Of a DNA stretch of 64,000 nt, positions 30,412-40,187 are shown piece by piece. The translations under genes and the position numbers were made by a program. Position 1 is the stretch's first letter; each line of letters starts with the position of its first letter. The stretch spans positions 11,763,001 to 11,827,000 of the forward strand of contig NZ_JACHMI010000001.1 in the NCBI RefSeq assembly GCF_014207985.1. The letters are read 5' to 3'. The DNA comes from Nonomuraea rubra (GTDB lineage Bacteria > Actinomycetota > Actinomycetes > Streptosporangiales > Streptosporangiaceae). The notes under the pieces were generated by a model. It was given only the letters and a program-made list of their open reading frames with translations. It was not told where the DNA came from and did not search any database.

Positions 30412-32256
30412 TCAGATCTCCACTTCTTCCTCGAACACGAACGTCGCGGACTCCTGGCTGCTGCGGTTGGTGGCGCGCACGGAGATGCCGATGACCCGCC
30501 ACCTGTGGTTGAACGAGGCGCCGCCCGAGCGGATGGGCCACCAGTCGTTGACGAGGATCACGCGCGCGTAGTCGCCCAGGTTCTGCGGCGTCCAGTCGGT
30601 GTCATCCAGGCGGACGCTGATCTGGTGGACGCGCACCGCTCCGGGCCTCTCGCCAGCCCACCGCATCGCGTACGCGTTGAGGGTGCCGACCTCTTTGACC
30701 GTGCTGTAGTCCACGGTCTTGTCGATCCTCGGCCAGCCCGCCAGCAGGTGCGCCGTGGCGTTCTGCGGCGACGACATGAGCGGCTCAGAGCGGGTTGAGG
30801 CGTCCGTGGAGACGCTCTCGCCCCTGGCCCGGTACGACGTGGCGCCCCGGATCCCGTCGGTCTCCTGCGACCACGACAGGACGTTGCCGGGCTGCGCGAA
30901 CACGTGATCTGTCTGTGTGCCGAGCTTCGGGTAGCCAAGCTTCAACTCACGTACGCGGGTGCCCGTGCCAGGGTCTGATGTGGCGAGCAGCCATTCGAAC
31001 CCGTCATCGACGTCAGCAAGCTCCTTGAGCCGCTGCCCGAACGTGCCGCCCTCGGACGCCAGGTAGGTCCTGTCCCGGTTGACGCCGGACGCCCCCACAG
31101 GGAGCGTCAGCCCGATGTCCGCCGACGACAGGGCCTGCATCTCCGAGATCAGCCCGCGGGCGATCTCGAACTGATCCACGCTCTCGTACGAGTAGTCCTG
31201 CCGGATCTCCACGGCGTTCAGGTAGCTCTCCAAGGTGGACCCGTTGAGGGACACCTTGATGGCGCCGCGCCCATCGGATGCGACGGCGGCTCTCCAGATG
31301 ACGTAGCTTCCCCACACGATCCCGTTGCGGTAGACGTGGCACAGGGTGCGGCCCGGCCCCGTCGAGAGGCTGTCCGGCTCTGTCGGGTCGTCCACCCAGC
31401 GCGGCACGACCTTGGCCACGGTGTCGGCGATGTCGGAGTTGACCACGTTCACGGTCGCCGAGAAAGTCCCCGGCTCCCCAATCACCCGCGTGTACGTGAC
31501 GTCATCCAGGTCCAAGGTGGCCACGTAGTCATCGGTGAGGAGATCGCAGAACACGTACTTGTAGTGGATGTCCTGCGACGGCGGGATGCTCGGCGGTTCC
31601 GGCTGCGGGACGCTGCTGCCGCCCACGTCCACGGTGAACCCATGCGACTGCGTGAGCGTGATGTCGGAGACGTACGTGAAGCTGGCGGTTCCGGTCGACC
31701 CTGCGGTGGTGCGCGTCCGGGACGCAAGAGACGCCGTCGAATTATCCTGCCTGCGGTCAGCCTGCTCGGCATGGCCGGGTGGAGGCGTCCACGTGCCGCT
31801 GTTGTTCGCTGCGGCTGCCCAGCGCAGCGTCACACCCGGAGCGTTCGTCGCGGCGACACTGGGGCAGCCGACGTTGTTGTCGGCGCCGTTTTCCAGCGAC
31901 GCGATCAGCGGTGTCGTGCCGTCCGCGTCCGAGATGGCGGCGATCGCGACGACACCGCCGGAGAACAGGAATGGGAAATCGGGGTCCACGCCGCTCTGCG
32001 TGAACCGGTACGAGACGGGCTCGGACGGCCCGGCGACCTTCCACCAGACACGCGTCCCAGCCCACTCGATCTGACTGCGCTGCCCGAGCAACTGCCAGGT
32101 GGTGCCGCCGGTCGGCACCGACATGTCGCCGTCGCCGACAGCGTCACACGTCTGGAAGGCGATCAGGACATCACCCTGCTGGACGCCGGGCGGTTTGGGG
32201 CAGGTGAAGACCGGGTTGCTGCTGCCGGTGGAGGAGACGGAGCGGAGGATCGCCAC
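30412..32256 (-). CDS. Tail hub / minor tail protein with N-terminal adhesin domain
   Basis: Residues 1-210 form a beta-sandwich-like domain with the signature VWWKVAGPSEP that also occurs in two other proteins of this phage. Residues 235-614 resemble the actinophage tail-associated hub (Gp37-like): YVFCDLLTDDYVATLDLDD, GRTLCHVYRNGIVWGSYVIW, FEIARGLISEMQ and LKELADVDDGFEWLL. It follows the Dit fusion gene, the usual Dit-Tal order. The N-terminal domain probably binds cell-surface glycans; that is inference. Confidence 0.75.
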   Translation of the reverse strand: MAILRSVSSTGSSNPVFTCPKPPGVQQGDVLIAFQTCDAVGDGDMSVPTGGTTWQLLGQRSQIEWAGTRVWWKVAGPSEPVSYRFTQSGVDPDFPFLFSGGVVAIAAISDADGTTPLIASLENGADNNVGCPSVAATNAPGVTLRWAAAANNSGTWTPPPGHAEQADRRQDNSTASLASRTRTTAGSTGTASFTYVSDITLTQSHGFTVDVGGSSVPQPEPPSIPPSQDIHYKYVFCDLLTDDYVATLDLDDVTYTRVIGEPGTFSATVNVVNSDIADTVAKVVPRWVDDPTEPDSLSTGPGRTLCHVYRNGIVWGSYVIWRAAVASDGRGAIKVSLNGSTLESYLNAVEIRQDYSYESVDQFEIARGLISEMQALSSADIGLTLPVGASGVNRDRTYLASEGGTFGQRLKELADVDDGFEWLLATSDPGTGTRVRELKLGYPKLGTQTDHVFAQPGNVLSWSQETDGIRGATSYRARGESVSTDASTRSEPLMSSPQNATAHLLAGWPRIDKTVDYSTVKEVGTLNAYAMRWAGERPGAVRVHQISVRLDDTDWTPQNLGDYARVILVNDWWPIRSGGASFNHRWRVIGISVRATNRSSQESATFVFEEEVEI

Positions 32257-32301
32257 AGCCCACCCCCGTCCCGTCGCCGCAGTTCAGAAGGTGTGAGGGG
32301 G

Positions 32302-34179
32302 TTATTCGTAGGCGTCGCGCCACAGGATCTCTACGCCTGCTGTGCCGCCGGAGTCGGTCTCGTAGCTGATGTCGTTGGATCCGACTTCGGCGAACCATTC
32401 CTTCAACGGGACCGAAATCGTGTCCGCCAGATCGTTCTCATGGTCGGCGTCGCCGATCGTCGCCTTGCCGAGCTGGGTGTCCACGACGAGGAGTTCGCCG
32501 GCGCCGAGCGTGATGTCGAAGGCGAGGATTCTGTCCAGCGTCTCGTTCACGATCATCGGGTTCGTGGCCGGTCCCGTGAACCGCAAGGTGGGGTTCGTGT
32601 ACAGGTCGCCGTCGTTGACGATCGCTGTGGGGCCGGACGCGTTCGCCGGGATTACTGCGGAGTGCTGGGCGAGGCTGTAGCGCCGCGGGTCCGGGCACTC
32701 GATCGTGATAACCGGCTCTGGAGCGCCGATCGACCAGTCCCGGTCCATCACCCCGGTCCGGTCGATCGCCTTCCCGAACACCATCAGCGTCTCGGTGTAG
32801 CCGCGCACCACCAGCGTCCACAGCGTGTTGTCGCGCAACGTCCTCGTGTCGTAGCGGAGCTGAGCGAGCAGGCTGGACACCTGTGTCGGATCCGACAACG
32901 ACTGCACCTGAAGCTTCACCGTGACGATCCGGCGCTGCAGGTAGGACCGGCCCGCGTACGCGCCATGCCTGCCGGCCTCTTCCGCCGTGAGCGAATCCAC
33001 ACGAGGTTTGGCGTCCCAGCCGGTGATTTCCAGCAGCGCGTACGAGGTGCCCGCACCCCACAGGGCGGTTCCGCCCCATTCGGCCTGCCCGTCAGCGGTG
33101 ATCAGGTCGCCGGGCAGGATCGGCACGGACACGCCCGGAGACGGCACCACACCCTGCGCCTGCACGACAGCGGGCGCCACCGTCACAGAAGCCGCCACCG
33201 CCGGAGCTGGCACGTCAGCCCCAGCATCCACAACGGCCGGGGAGGCGACGGCGTTCTGGATCGCCGTGATCGACGGTGCCGGGATGTCGCCGGACGCCTC
33301 CACCACAGCAGGTTCGACGAGTTCAGCGTCCCCGGCGACAACGTTCGGGGCCAACACCTGGGCGGACGCTCCGACGACCGCAGGCGAGGCCGTCTGGTCG
33401 GCGTGGATGGCCGGCGCGGGGACCTGCGCCGTCGCGCCCACCACCGCGGGTGACGCCGTCTGCCCTGCCTGAATGGTCGGTGCCGGTACCTCGCCGGCAG
33501 CCGCCACCACGGCAGGCGTCGCGGTGGCGTCCACAGATCCCGTCGCCAGGGCGACGGTGAACCCGTGCCAGGCGAGCGGTGCCACGTCAGCAGCGAAGTT
33601 GACCGTGCCCGTAGCTGCGCCGGAGGCGAGCGTGCGGCGTGCGCCCGCCTGCATCGTGAAGCCGTTGCCCTGGGACGCCGCACCCAGGTTCGTGAACCCG
33701 GCCGGGGTAGCGATCGCGATGAACTGCTCGCCCGTGTTCACCGCGACGTAGCGGATCTCCAGGCTGGCCGCGTCCGGCGGCGTCACGCCCGGGGTGGCGA
33801 TGTTGAGGCCCGCAAGCGTCGATACCCCCGCCGACACCGGCGTGCTCGTGGCGGCGTTCTGGATGGCGGCAATGGTGACGTTGGGGCCGAACGTGGACGC
33901 GTTGAACGCGAACCCATATGTGGATGGCTCCGACGCCCCGGCGACCTTCCACCAGATCTTCGTCCGGATATCGCTACCGGAGTTGGTGTCGCCGCGCGAG
34001 ATGAGCAACGTCCACGCCGCGCCGCCGGTCGGCGTCGTCATGTCCGTCAACGCGCCAGTGGTGTCGGACTGCCACGCCAGCAGGATGTCGCCCTGCACCG
34101 TGCCGGTCGGCCGCGAGCAGTTGACGCTCGGCCCGGACCCGTTGGCCGTGGACACAGACCGGACAGAAGGTGACGCCAC
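32302..34179 (-). CDS. Distal tail protein (Dit-like) with adhesin domain and 22-residue repeats
   Basis: The first 210 residues are a beta domain with IWWKVAGASEP, homologous to the N-terminus of the hub. Next come about six Ala/Pro/Val repeats of 22 residues. The last 260 residues look like a siphovirus Dit: LLEITGWDAKPRVDSL, RRIVTVKLQVQ, TLRDNTLWTLVVRGY and ITIECPDPRRYS. I start at GTG after a GGGG-rich site, since this aligns the N-terminus with the hub; an ATG 36 bases upstream is the alternative. Dit with such a large N-terminal extension is unusual. Confidence 0.75.
   Translation of the reverse strand: MASPSVRSVSTANGSGPSVNCSRPTGTVQGDILLAWQSDTTGALTDMTTPTGGAAWTLLISRGDTNSGSDIRTKIWWKVAGASEPSTYGFAFNASTFGPNVTIAAIQNAATSTPVSAGVSTLAGLNIATPGVTPPDAASLEIRYVAVNTGEQFIAIATPAGFTNLGAASQGNGFTMQAGARRTLASGAATGTVNFAADVAPLAWHGFTVALATGSVDATATPAVVAAAGEVPAPTIQAGQTASPAVVGATAQVPAPAIHADQTASPAVVGASAQVLAPNVVAGDAELVEPAVVEASGDIPAPSITAIQNAVASPAVVDAGADVPAPAVAASVTVAPAVVQAQGVVPSPGVSVPILPGDLITADGQAEWGGTALWGAGTSYALLEITGWDAKPRVDSLTAEEAGRHGAYAGRSYLQRRIVTVKLQVQSLSDPTQVSSLLAQLRYDTRTLRDNTLWTLVVRGYTETLMVFGKAIDRTGVMDRDWSIGAPEPVITIECPDPRRYSLAQHSAVIPANASGPTAIVNDGDLYTNPTLRFTGPATNPMIVNETLDRILAFDITLGAGELLVVDTQLGKATIGDADHENDLADTISVPLKEWFAEVGSNDISYETDSGGTAGVEILWRDAYE
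33125..33530 (-). repeat. 22-residue (66-bp) repeats in the Dit fusion
   Basis: About six units of the form (A/S)-x-P-A-V-V-x-A-x-A-x-V-P-A-P. The same unit builds the long adhesin at 55-58 kb. Confidence 0.8.
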
Positions 34180-34267
34180 ACCCGCCCCCTTTTCGCTCAC
34201 AGGACGGGCGGGCATGGAAAGGCCGCCCGCAGGCGGCGACTATGCGCAGGTCAGGTGGTTGACGTTG

Positions 34268-34717
34268 CTATGCGCTGATGACGTTCACGCGACCAATTCC
34301 GCTGGCGTTGAAGGCCACGAGCAGAGTGCCCGAGGCAGTTGTATAGGCGCTCCCGAAGTCGATCCCGAGAATCAACCTCTTCGGCGTCTCGCCATCCGCA
34401 TAGGCGATACCACCCCTGACGCCGGTCAGCGTGCTGTCGGTCCACTGGACGTCGTTGCCGTCCCACGTGGCGAACGTGCCTCCGCTGGTCGTGACGGTGA
34501 ACGTGGCGGACGCGATCGCCAGGCCGCCGGCTGTGTAACCGGTGCCGGTGATTTCGCCGCTCGTGCTGTACGACTGGTCGGTCGCGAAGTTCGGGGTGAC
34601 CGTGTTGTCGTACAGCGCCAGCTTGTGCGTGTCGTCGTCCAGGTCGAGCGTGAACTGGGCGACGCCGAGCGCGTCCACGATCGTGTCGGCGTACCAGCCG
34701 CTAGCGGTCCATGCCAT
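34268..34717 (-). CDS. Small beta-rich virion protein, cassette copy 1, 149 residues
   Basis: It begins MAWTASGWYADTIVDALG and contains SGEITGTGYTAGGLAIAS, then a Thr/Ser-rich beta region. It is paralogous to the 153-residue protein at 58.1 kb, which has SGEVSGTGYTAGGLVLTT. It lies next to an adhesin-type gene in both places. A head-fibre, collar or tail-decoration role is likely. Confidence 0.7.
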   Translation of the reverse strand: MAWTASGWYADTIVDALGVAQFTLDLDDDTHKLALYDNTVTPNFATDQSYSTSGEITGTGYTAGGLAIASATFTVTTSGGTFATWDGNDVQWTDSTLTGVRGGIAYADGETPKRLILGIDFGSAYTTASGTLLVAFNASGIGRVNVISA

Positions 34718-34982
34718 GGGAGACCGGCCCTCCGATCCTGATCGTCGCGTCCCTGCCGGGCACTCCCTCGGGCGGACGGCCGACCGTGCGCGCCCACTCC
34801 CGGAAGCCGCGCATCTCGGCCTTGGCCGTCTTCAGCGCGGCCACCGCCTCGGCCTGCTGCTCACCTGTGGCGTCCTTCACGGCCTGCTTGGCGGCGGCGA
34901 GACGCTGCTCGTAGCCCTCGCAGACGTCCAGGAACTCCAGGCCCCGCCGCGCGTGCATCGCCGCCACTCGTGCGCTGGTCAC
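34701..34982 (-). CDS. Small helical protein, cassette copy 1, 93 residues
   Basis: The core (LEFLDVCEGYEQRLAAAKQAV, EQQAEAVAALKTAKAEMRGF) matches the 74-residue protein at 58.6 kb in place and pattern. It overlaps the next virion gene by 17 bases and the previous one by four. It may be a chaperone or attachment partner of the small beta protein. Confidence 0.65.
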   Translation of the reverse strand: MTSARVAAMHARRGLEFLDVCEGYEQRLAAAKQAVKDATGEQQAEAVAALKTAKAEMRGFREWARTVGRPPEGVPGRDATIRIGGPVSHGMDR

Positions 34983-35257
34983 TGGAACCTCTCCCAGTTC
35001 ACGAGGTGGGCGGGGATCTGCCCGACCACGGTCTGCACGTTGAGGATCTTCACGTCCTGCGCTTCGCCCTCACGCCCGACCCGGCGGCGCCGCACCCGGT
35101 TACCGAGCTGGTCCGTCACCACCTGCACCAGACGGCCCCGCTCGTCGCGGAACTCGCGCCGCTGGTCCTGTGTGGCGGCGGTGCGACCGCCGCGGATGTG
35201 CTGGACCGACCTGAGCCGGGCCAGGTCCGCCGCCGTAGCGGCGATAAGTCCGGGCAT
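34979..35257 (-). CDS. Tail-region hypothetical protein, 92 residues
   Basis: Reads PGLIAATAADLARLRSVQHI and later VQVVTDQLGNRVRRRRVGREG, ending VNWERFQ. AAGGGAGG precedes the ATG; its stop overlaps the next start (ATGA). It is the first gene after the tape measure. Function unknown. Confidence 0.65.
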   Translation of the reverse strand: MPGLIAATAADLARLRSVQHIRGGRTAATQDQRREFRDERGRLVQVVTDQLGNRVRRRRVGREGEAQDVKILNVQTVVGQIPAHLVNWERFQ

Positions 35258-35296
35258 GCCGAACCGCCTCCCTTGCTGAAAGGTGTGGGAAATGAC

Positions 35297-35327
35297 GAAG
35301 CCCCGGACCGCGCCGGGCCGGGGCTTC
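35297..35327 (-). terminator. Hairpin between tape measure and downstream tail genes
   Basis: A perfect 10-bp stem GAAGCCCCGG/CCGGGGCTTC is followed on the minus strand by TCATTTCCC. It may attenuate late transcription. Confidence 0.55.
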
Positions 35328-35339
35328 CGAGATGAGGGG

Positions 35340-38300
35340 TTACGGGCCCTTGGAGCCGAGACGCGAGTACAGGCTGGCGGCCACCCGGTCGACGTCCGCT
35401 TGCTCCCTGACGACCATGTCGCCCAGGATCTGCACCAGCGAGCCGCCCTTGGAGACGGTGGACGAACCACCGCCCGCCGAGCTGCTGCCGCTGTTGGACG
35501 AGCCGCCGCCGTACGACGACGCCGGCATCTGCTGGGGAGCAGACACCCGAGAAGCGTTCACCGGCGTCCCGTAGCTGATCGCCGAGTAGGCGCCGGGCGT
35601 CCAATCCGGCGTGCCCGACGACCCATAGTCGCCCTCGATCATGTTGGACGGCTTCTTCGACCCGGCCTTGCCGGTGATCTGCTGCGCCTTCTTCGCCAGC
35701 AGGTCCAGCGCCGACTTCACCGCCGACGACGGCTTACCCGACGATCCCGCCTTGCCGCCCGTCTGTGCAGCGGCAAGACCGAGGAGCAAGTCCTTCACGG
35801 ACGCGGTCAGTCCATCCACTGAGGTGGACATGACCTCGACGCTGTCGGCCGTGACCGTGGCCACGTTGCTGATCGAGTCCTGCAAGACGTCCGAGCCCGC
35901 GATCCACGACTGGTTGAGCTGGTCCGCCGTGGAGCCGACCTTGGTAATCGACGACGTCAGCGAGCCCGTCTGACCCATCGTGGACTGCAGGGATCCCATG
36001 ACGCCGGTGAGCCCGTCAGCGATCACAAGCCCTGAGTCGTCGATGGTGACACGCAGGTCCGACAGCCCGCGGGCCGCCTCCTGGTTGTTGAGGCTGAGCC
36101 CGAAGTCGTTCGCCACCTGCGCCAGCAGGGCGATCGCCCGATCCCGGTACTTGGTCTCGTACGGGATGAACGCCTCAATGTCCGCGCCCTCGCCATACAA
36201 GATCGTCGGCTGGCTGGCGATGTTCGGTGGCGTGCTCCTCCCGCCCGCAGCGAACTCCTGGAGACCGCCAGCGGCGTACTTGAAGATGCCGCCCGCTCGC
36301 GCCGGCTTCTCCTGCTTGGCTGTCAACGCGACAGCCAGGGAGCGGTTGCCGACCTTCTGCACGAACCGCTCGAACGCTGCGATGGCCTCATCCGTTTTCA
36401 GGCCCAGCTTCACGTAGATCTCGCGGTTCTTGAACTTGTCGAGCACCTCCTGGAAGTCCTTCGCGGACTTCATCGCCTTCTCCGCGTCAGACCTGGAGAT
36501 CCCGTACGCCTCAGCCAGCTTGAGGACCCTCTCGCGCGCCTCGCCCGACTTGCCCGCGAGTTCGCCCAGGCTCGGCAACTGGCGGAGGATGGCTTCCTTC
36601 GCCTCATCGCTCTTGACGGCGGCTTCGCCGGTCTTGCCCGCCATCTCACCTGCAGCCTTGGCCGCCGCCTGCACCTTTTCGATGTAGCCAGCGAACTGGT
36701 CGCGCGCCTTGATGACGGCTTCCCTCTGCTTATCGGTCATCTGCGAGGTGAAGTCCAGCTTGCCGCCCGCTTCGGCGATCGCCGTCTTGGCCTCGTTGAA
36801 GGCGTCCTTCAGTTCGAGCGTCAGCCGGGCCGTGTCGGTCTTGGCGTTGTAGATGTCGAGCGACTCGTTCAACGCCTGCATCGCCACAGCGGTCGGATCC
36901 ACCTCGACCTTGAGCGTGGACATGGCCGACGCCATCTCACCAGTGCGCGGGATCGTGCCGTCCAAGGTCGCCGCGTACTCGGGGAACAGCTCCCGGAGCT
37001 TGTCTATGGGCGTGCCGGCGGCAGCGGCCTGGCTGGCGAGCCGGTTGAACGCGCTGGCCGCCTGGTCGCCCTGACCGTTCGCCACCATGGTCGCCAGCGC
37101 CTGGTCGATGTTTTCGATCGACTGTTTGCCGTTGTCCAAGGTGATGATGTCGAACGAGTCGATGAACCCCGCCACCTGGTTGCCGGCGATGTTGAACCAG
37201 TTGTCTGACGCCAGCCGGGCTGCCGAGTCGCCGAACGTCTCCATCGCTGAACTCAGGCCGGACATCTTCGGGCCGAGCTGGTCCAGCAGTTCCCCTGCCG
37301 GCGCGCCACCCTTCCCGAAGTCGGACAGCCCCTTCGAGAGCTTGTCCAGGTCAGGGTTTAGGCCGTAGATGGCGTCACCGAGCTGGTCCATGGCGACAGC
37401 GGTCCCTGCCACCGCCGCGGCGATGAGCCCGCCCTTGCCGAACACGCCACCCAGCGCGGACAGTTTGCCCTGGGCGCCACCTGCGGACTTGCCGGCCTTG
37501 TCGATCCCTCCGGACAGGTTCTGGAAGAAGCCGACCGCTCCGCTGACGGCCTGGTAGCCCTTGACGGCGGCGATGGTGAGGCCGATGGCGACGGCGAGCG
37601 CCTCGATCTGCTCGGGCGACATCTTCGACAGGACGTCAGCCAGTAGCACGAGCGCGCCCAGCTTGATGGTGGTGCCCAGCTTCGCCGCGGCGAAGATCAA
37701 GCCGACGCCCTTGGCGATGGCTTCGATCTGCGCCGGGTCCATGCCGGCGAGCCGCTCGGACAAGACGACCATGAAGTCCAGGACGCCTGGTCCGAGGTCC
37801 GCGCCGACGTCCACGATCTTGCCTGCGAACGTGGCCAGGTTGCCGAAGATCTCGGCGACCTTGGGCCCGTTCTCCTGCACGTAGGCGATGAACTCCTCGA
37901 ATTCCGGGCTTCCTTCGAGGTTCTCACCCCACGACTCGAACCGCTCCGTCAGCCGGACCACGATGTCCAGCAGGTCATCGCTGTACGGCAGCAGCGCCTC
38001 GAACACGCCTCTGAGGCCGTTGCCGACGTTGATCGCCGAGTCGCCCAGCCGGTCGATCGTGCCCGGCGCGGTCGCGGCCAGGTCGTCGAAGAAGGACCGC
38101 CACTCCTGCGTCTTCAGCTCGGAGTTGAGTTCCTTCAAGAAGCCGTTGAACGCCTTCGAACTGGACTTGATGACCGGCGTGCTGAGTTCCATCCCGGTCC
38201 GCATCAGGTCCATGCCGGAGCGGATCACCGGGAACACGTCCGGCTGGAGTGACCTCTGCCATTTGACGTAGGAGTCCTGGAACGCCTTGACGTCCCTGGC

Positions 38301-39584
38301 GAGCGCCTGCTCAGCCTTGGACAGTTCGGCGAACTTGCTGGCCGCAGCGCCCGCCGCGCTCCCTGTCTGCTGCGTTGCGGCCTTCTGCTGAAGCTGCAGC
38401 ACCGTGAGCTGCTTCTGCGCCTCGGCGAGGTCCTGCTGCGACTTGAGCAGCTTGTCCTGGGCCGCCCGAACCTGGGCGCTGCCTTCGATGCCCTTCTTGT
38501 CCGCTTCAGCCTTGTCCTCGCGGAGCCGCTTCGTGCGTACCTCTTGCTCGTCCAGCCGCGCGATCGCCTGCCGATGAGCCAGTTCGGCGCGGCGGATCTC
38601 CAGGTCGGTCGACTCGTCGTCGGCGCGCACCTCGGCCAGCCGCCTCGCCGCCTCCTCCACTGAGAGAGCCGCGTCCTCCTCAGCGAGAGCAGCGTCCCGG
38701 ACAGAAAACGCGAGGTCCTCGTTGGCCCGCTTGGCGTCCTTGCGTGCCCTGGTCAGATCCTCTTGGGCCTGCTTGACGGCCTTCTGGGCGTCGGCGACAC
38801 GGCGCTCGGCCTGCTCCAGTTGGAGGGCTCGAGACGCCGCCTCCGCAGCGGACTGGGCGGCGCTCTTGGTCGCACCGCCCGCGCTACCAGCGGCGGTCGC
38901 TTGCTGCTGGAGCGCCTCGTTGATGCGACCCAAACTGGGGACGGCCACGGCGGCGAACCCGGCCGCTCCTACGCCCGCCGCGGTGAAGGCGCCGCCGAGC
39001 GCGCCCACGCCGACCGCGAGAGTCGTCACCGCCGGCAAGCTGGCCAGCGCCGCGCCGACCATGGCAATGCCCGCGAGTGCCCCGCCGACATCCGCATCCA
39101 CCTTGACACGGCCCGACCGGCTGGACACTGACGTCATCGACGCCTCCAGCGACCGCAGATCTCCCAGCGCCCGCGTCGTGTCCACTCGGACCTCGATGTC
39201 GGCTGAGGACCGGTTCAGATCCTCCAGGTCCCGCTGGATCGCAGCAATCTCGGTCTTGGCGGCGCCAGCGTCGAGGTCAACACCGATCGTGCGTGACGAC
39301 AGGTCCGCCATACGACGCTGCAACTCAGCGAGGCTCGCCTGAGCCTGCGCGGTGTCGACGTCTGGCCGGATCGGGTCGCGGCGGTCCCGTAGCTTGGCTA
39401 GGTCCCGCTCAAGTTGCAGAATCTTCGCCTGAGCGCTGACCGCATCGATGTTGACGGGCAGCGGTTTGCCGAGCGAGTCGCGGAACTTGCTCGCGGCGAG
39501 GGCAGCCTTGCTCATCTCGGTGACGAACGGCTTGACATCGCCCTTCAGAACAACCGTTACGGACCTGTCGGCGATCGGGCTCAC
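35340..39584 (-). CDS. Tail tape measure protein
   Basis: At 1414 residues it is by far the longest gene of the tail block and lies directly after the tail chaperones. It has coiled coils at about 45-150 and 240-420, an Ala/Gly hydrophobic stretch (VGAALASLPAVTTLAVGVGALGG), and a long helical middle (VGNGLRGVFEALLPY). It sets tail length and may assist DNA entry. The frame opens at GTG with GGAG adjacent. At about one residue per 1.5 angstrom the tail would be roughly 200 nm. Confidence 0.9.
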   Translation of the reverse strand: MSPIADRSVTVVLKGDVKPFVTEMSKAALAASKFRDSLGKPLPVNIDAVSAQAKILQLERDLAKLRDRRDPIRPDVDTAQAQASLAELQRRMADLSSRTIGVDLDAGAAKTEIAAIQRDLEDLNRSSADIEVRVDTTRALGDLRSLEASMTSVSSRSGRVKVDADVGGALAGIAMVGAALASLPAVTTLAVGVGALGGAFTAAGVGAAGFAAVAVPSLGRINEALQQQATAAGSAGGATKSAAQSAAEAASRALQLEQAERRVADAQKAVKQAQEDLTRARKDAKRANEDLAFSVRDAALAEEDAALSVEEAARRLAEVRADDESTDLEIRRAELAHRQAIARLDEQEVRTKRLREDKAEADKKGIEGSAQVRAAQDKLLKSQQDLAEAQKQLTVLQLQQKAATQQTGSAAGAAASKFAELSKAEQALARDVKAFQDSYVKWQRSLQPDVFPVIRSGMDLMRTGMELSTPVIKSSSKAFNGFLKELNSELKTQEWRSFFDDLAATAPGTIDRLGDSAINVGNGLRGVFEALLPYSDDLLDIVVRLTERFESWGENLEGSPEFEEFIAYVQENGPKVAEIFGNLATFAGKIVDVGADLGPGVLDFMVVLSERLAGMDPAQIEAIAKGVGLIFAAAKLGTTIKLGALVLLADVLSKMSPEQIEALAVAIGLTIAAVKGYQAVSGAVGFFQNLSGGIDKAGKSAGGAQGKLSALGGVFGKGGLIAAAVAGTAVAMDQLGDAIYGLNPDLDKLSKGLSDFGKGGAPAGELLDQLGPKMSGLSSAMETFGDSAARLASDNWFNIAGNQVAGFIDSFDIITLDNGKQSIENIDQALATMVANGQGDQAASAFNRLASQAAAAGTPIDKLRELFPEYAATLDGTIPRTGEMASAMSTLKVEVDPTAVAMQALNESLDIYNAKTDTARLTLELKDAFNEAKTAIAEAGGKLDFTSQMTDKQREAVIKARDQFAGYIEKVQAAAKAAGEMAGKTGEAAVKSDEAKEAILRQLPSLGELAGKSGEARERVLKLAEAYGISRSDAEKAMKSAKDFQEVLDKFKNREIYVKLGLKTDEAIAAFERFVQKVGNRSLAVALTAKQEKPARAGGIFKYAAGGLQEFAAGGRSTPPNIASQPTILYGEGADIEAFIPYETKYRDRAIALLAQVANDFGLSLNNQEAARGLSDLRVTIDDSGLVIADGLTGVMGSLQSTMGQTGSLTSSITKVGSTADQLNQSWIAGSDVLQDSISNVATVTADSVEVMSTSVDGLTASVKDLLLGLAAAQTGGKAGSSGKPSSAVKSALDLLAKKAQQITGKAGSKKPSNMIEGDYGSSGTPDWTPGAYSAISYGTPVNASRVSAPQQMPASSYGGGSSNSGSSSAGGGSSTVSKGGSLVQILGDMVVREQADVDRVAASLYSRLGSKGP

Positions 39585-39713
39585 CTCCGATCGAAGGGGC
39601 CCAATCCCAGCGGAATCAGTGGCCTACAGACGTTCCGTCGTGGCACGGTGCAAACCGCGTCACCTTCAGGCGCGTCTACTCCGCGCCTCCATCTACTTCC
39701 TCAGGAGCCACTC

Positions 39714-40187
39714 ATGCAGCCATGGCAGCAATCCGGCCCGCAGCAGCCCCCATCGCAGCCGTACGGGCCGCCACAGCAGCCGCCGAACCCGTACGGGCAG
39801 CAGTACACGCCGCAGCAGCAGCCGTCCTACGCGCCCGCCCCGGCGGGGCACGCGGCGCCGCGGCGCGGCCAAGGGTTAGCGATCACGACAGTGGCGCTTG
39901 GCCTGGTGGCCGTGCTGCTGGCGCTGACTACGCTGCGAGGCGTCGGCCTCGCCGTAGCGCTCGTCACCGCCATCCTCGCCACGATCGCGTTGGCGGCGAA
40001 AAGCCAGGGCGGCACATGGTTCGCCGTCACCGGGCTCGTCCTGTCGATGCTGTCGCTGCCCGTCGCGTTCCTGGTGTGGACGCTTTCCGCCGAGCCTGCT
40101 CAGTCGGACGCGGAGCGGCAGAAGGCGTTGCAGGAGTGCATCGCGAAGAACCCGGAGAAGGTCCTCGAATGCGCCGGCTGGGAATGA
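39714..40187 (+). CDS. Membrane protein with Pro/Gln-rich N-terminus (moron candidate), 157 residues
   Basis: The first 45 residues are Pro, Gln and Tyr repeats (QQPPSQPYGPPQQPPNPYGQQ). Three hydrophobic helices follow (ITTVALGLVAVLLALTTL, VALVTAILATIALAA, FAVTGLVLSMLSLPVAFLVW), then a short Cys-containing tail, ECIAKNPEKVLECAGWE. This is a DUF4190-like layout seen in actinobacterial membrane proteins. AGGAG precedes the ATG. It is on the opposite strand, between chaperone and tape-measure genes. Confidence 0.7.
   Translation: MQPWQQSGPQQPPSQPYGPPQQPPNPYGQQYTPQQQPSYAPAPAGHAAPRRGQGLAITTVALGLVAVLLALTTLRGVGLAVALVTAILATIALAAKSQGGTWFAVTGLVLSMLSLPVAFLVWTLSAEPAQSDAERQKALQECIAKNPEKVLECAGWE

Noticed and set aside
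38722..39342. A 206-residue rightward frame inside the tape measure gene
   Set aside because: It is a mirror frame of Ala/Arg/Ser-rich composition with no promoter or ribosome binding site.
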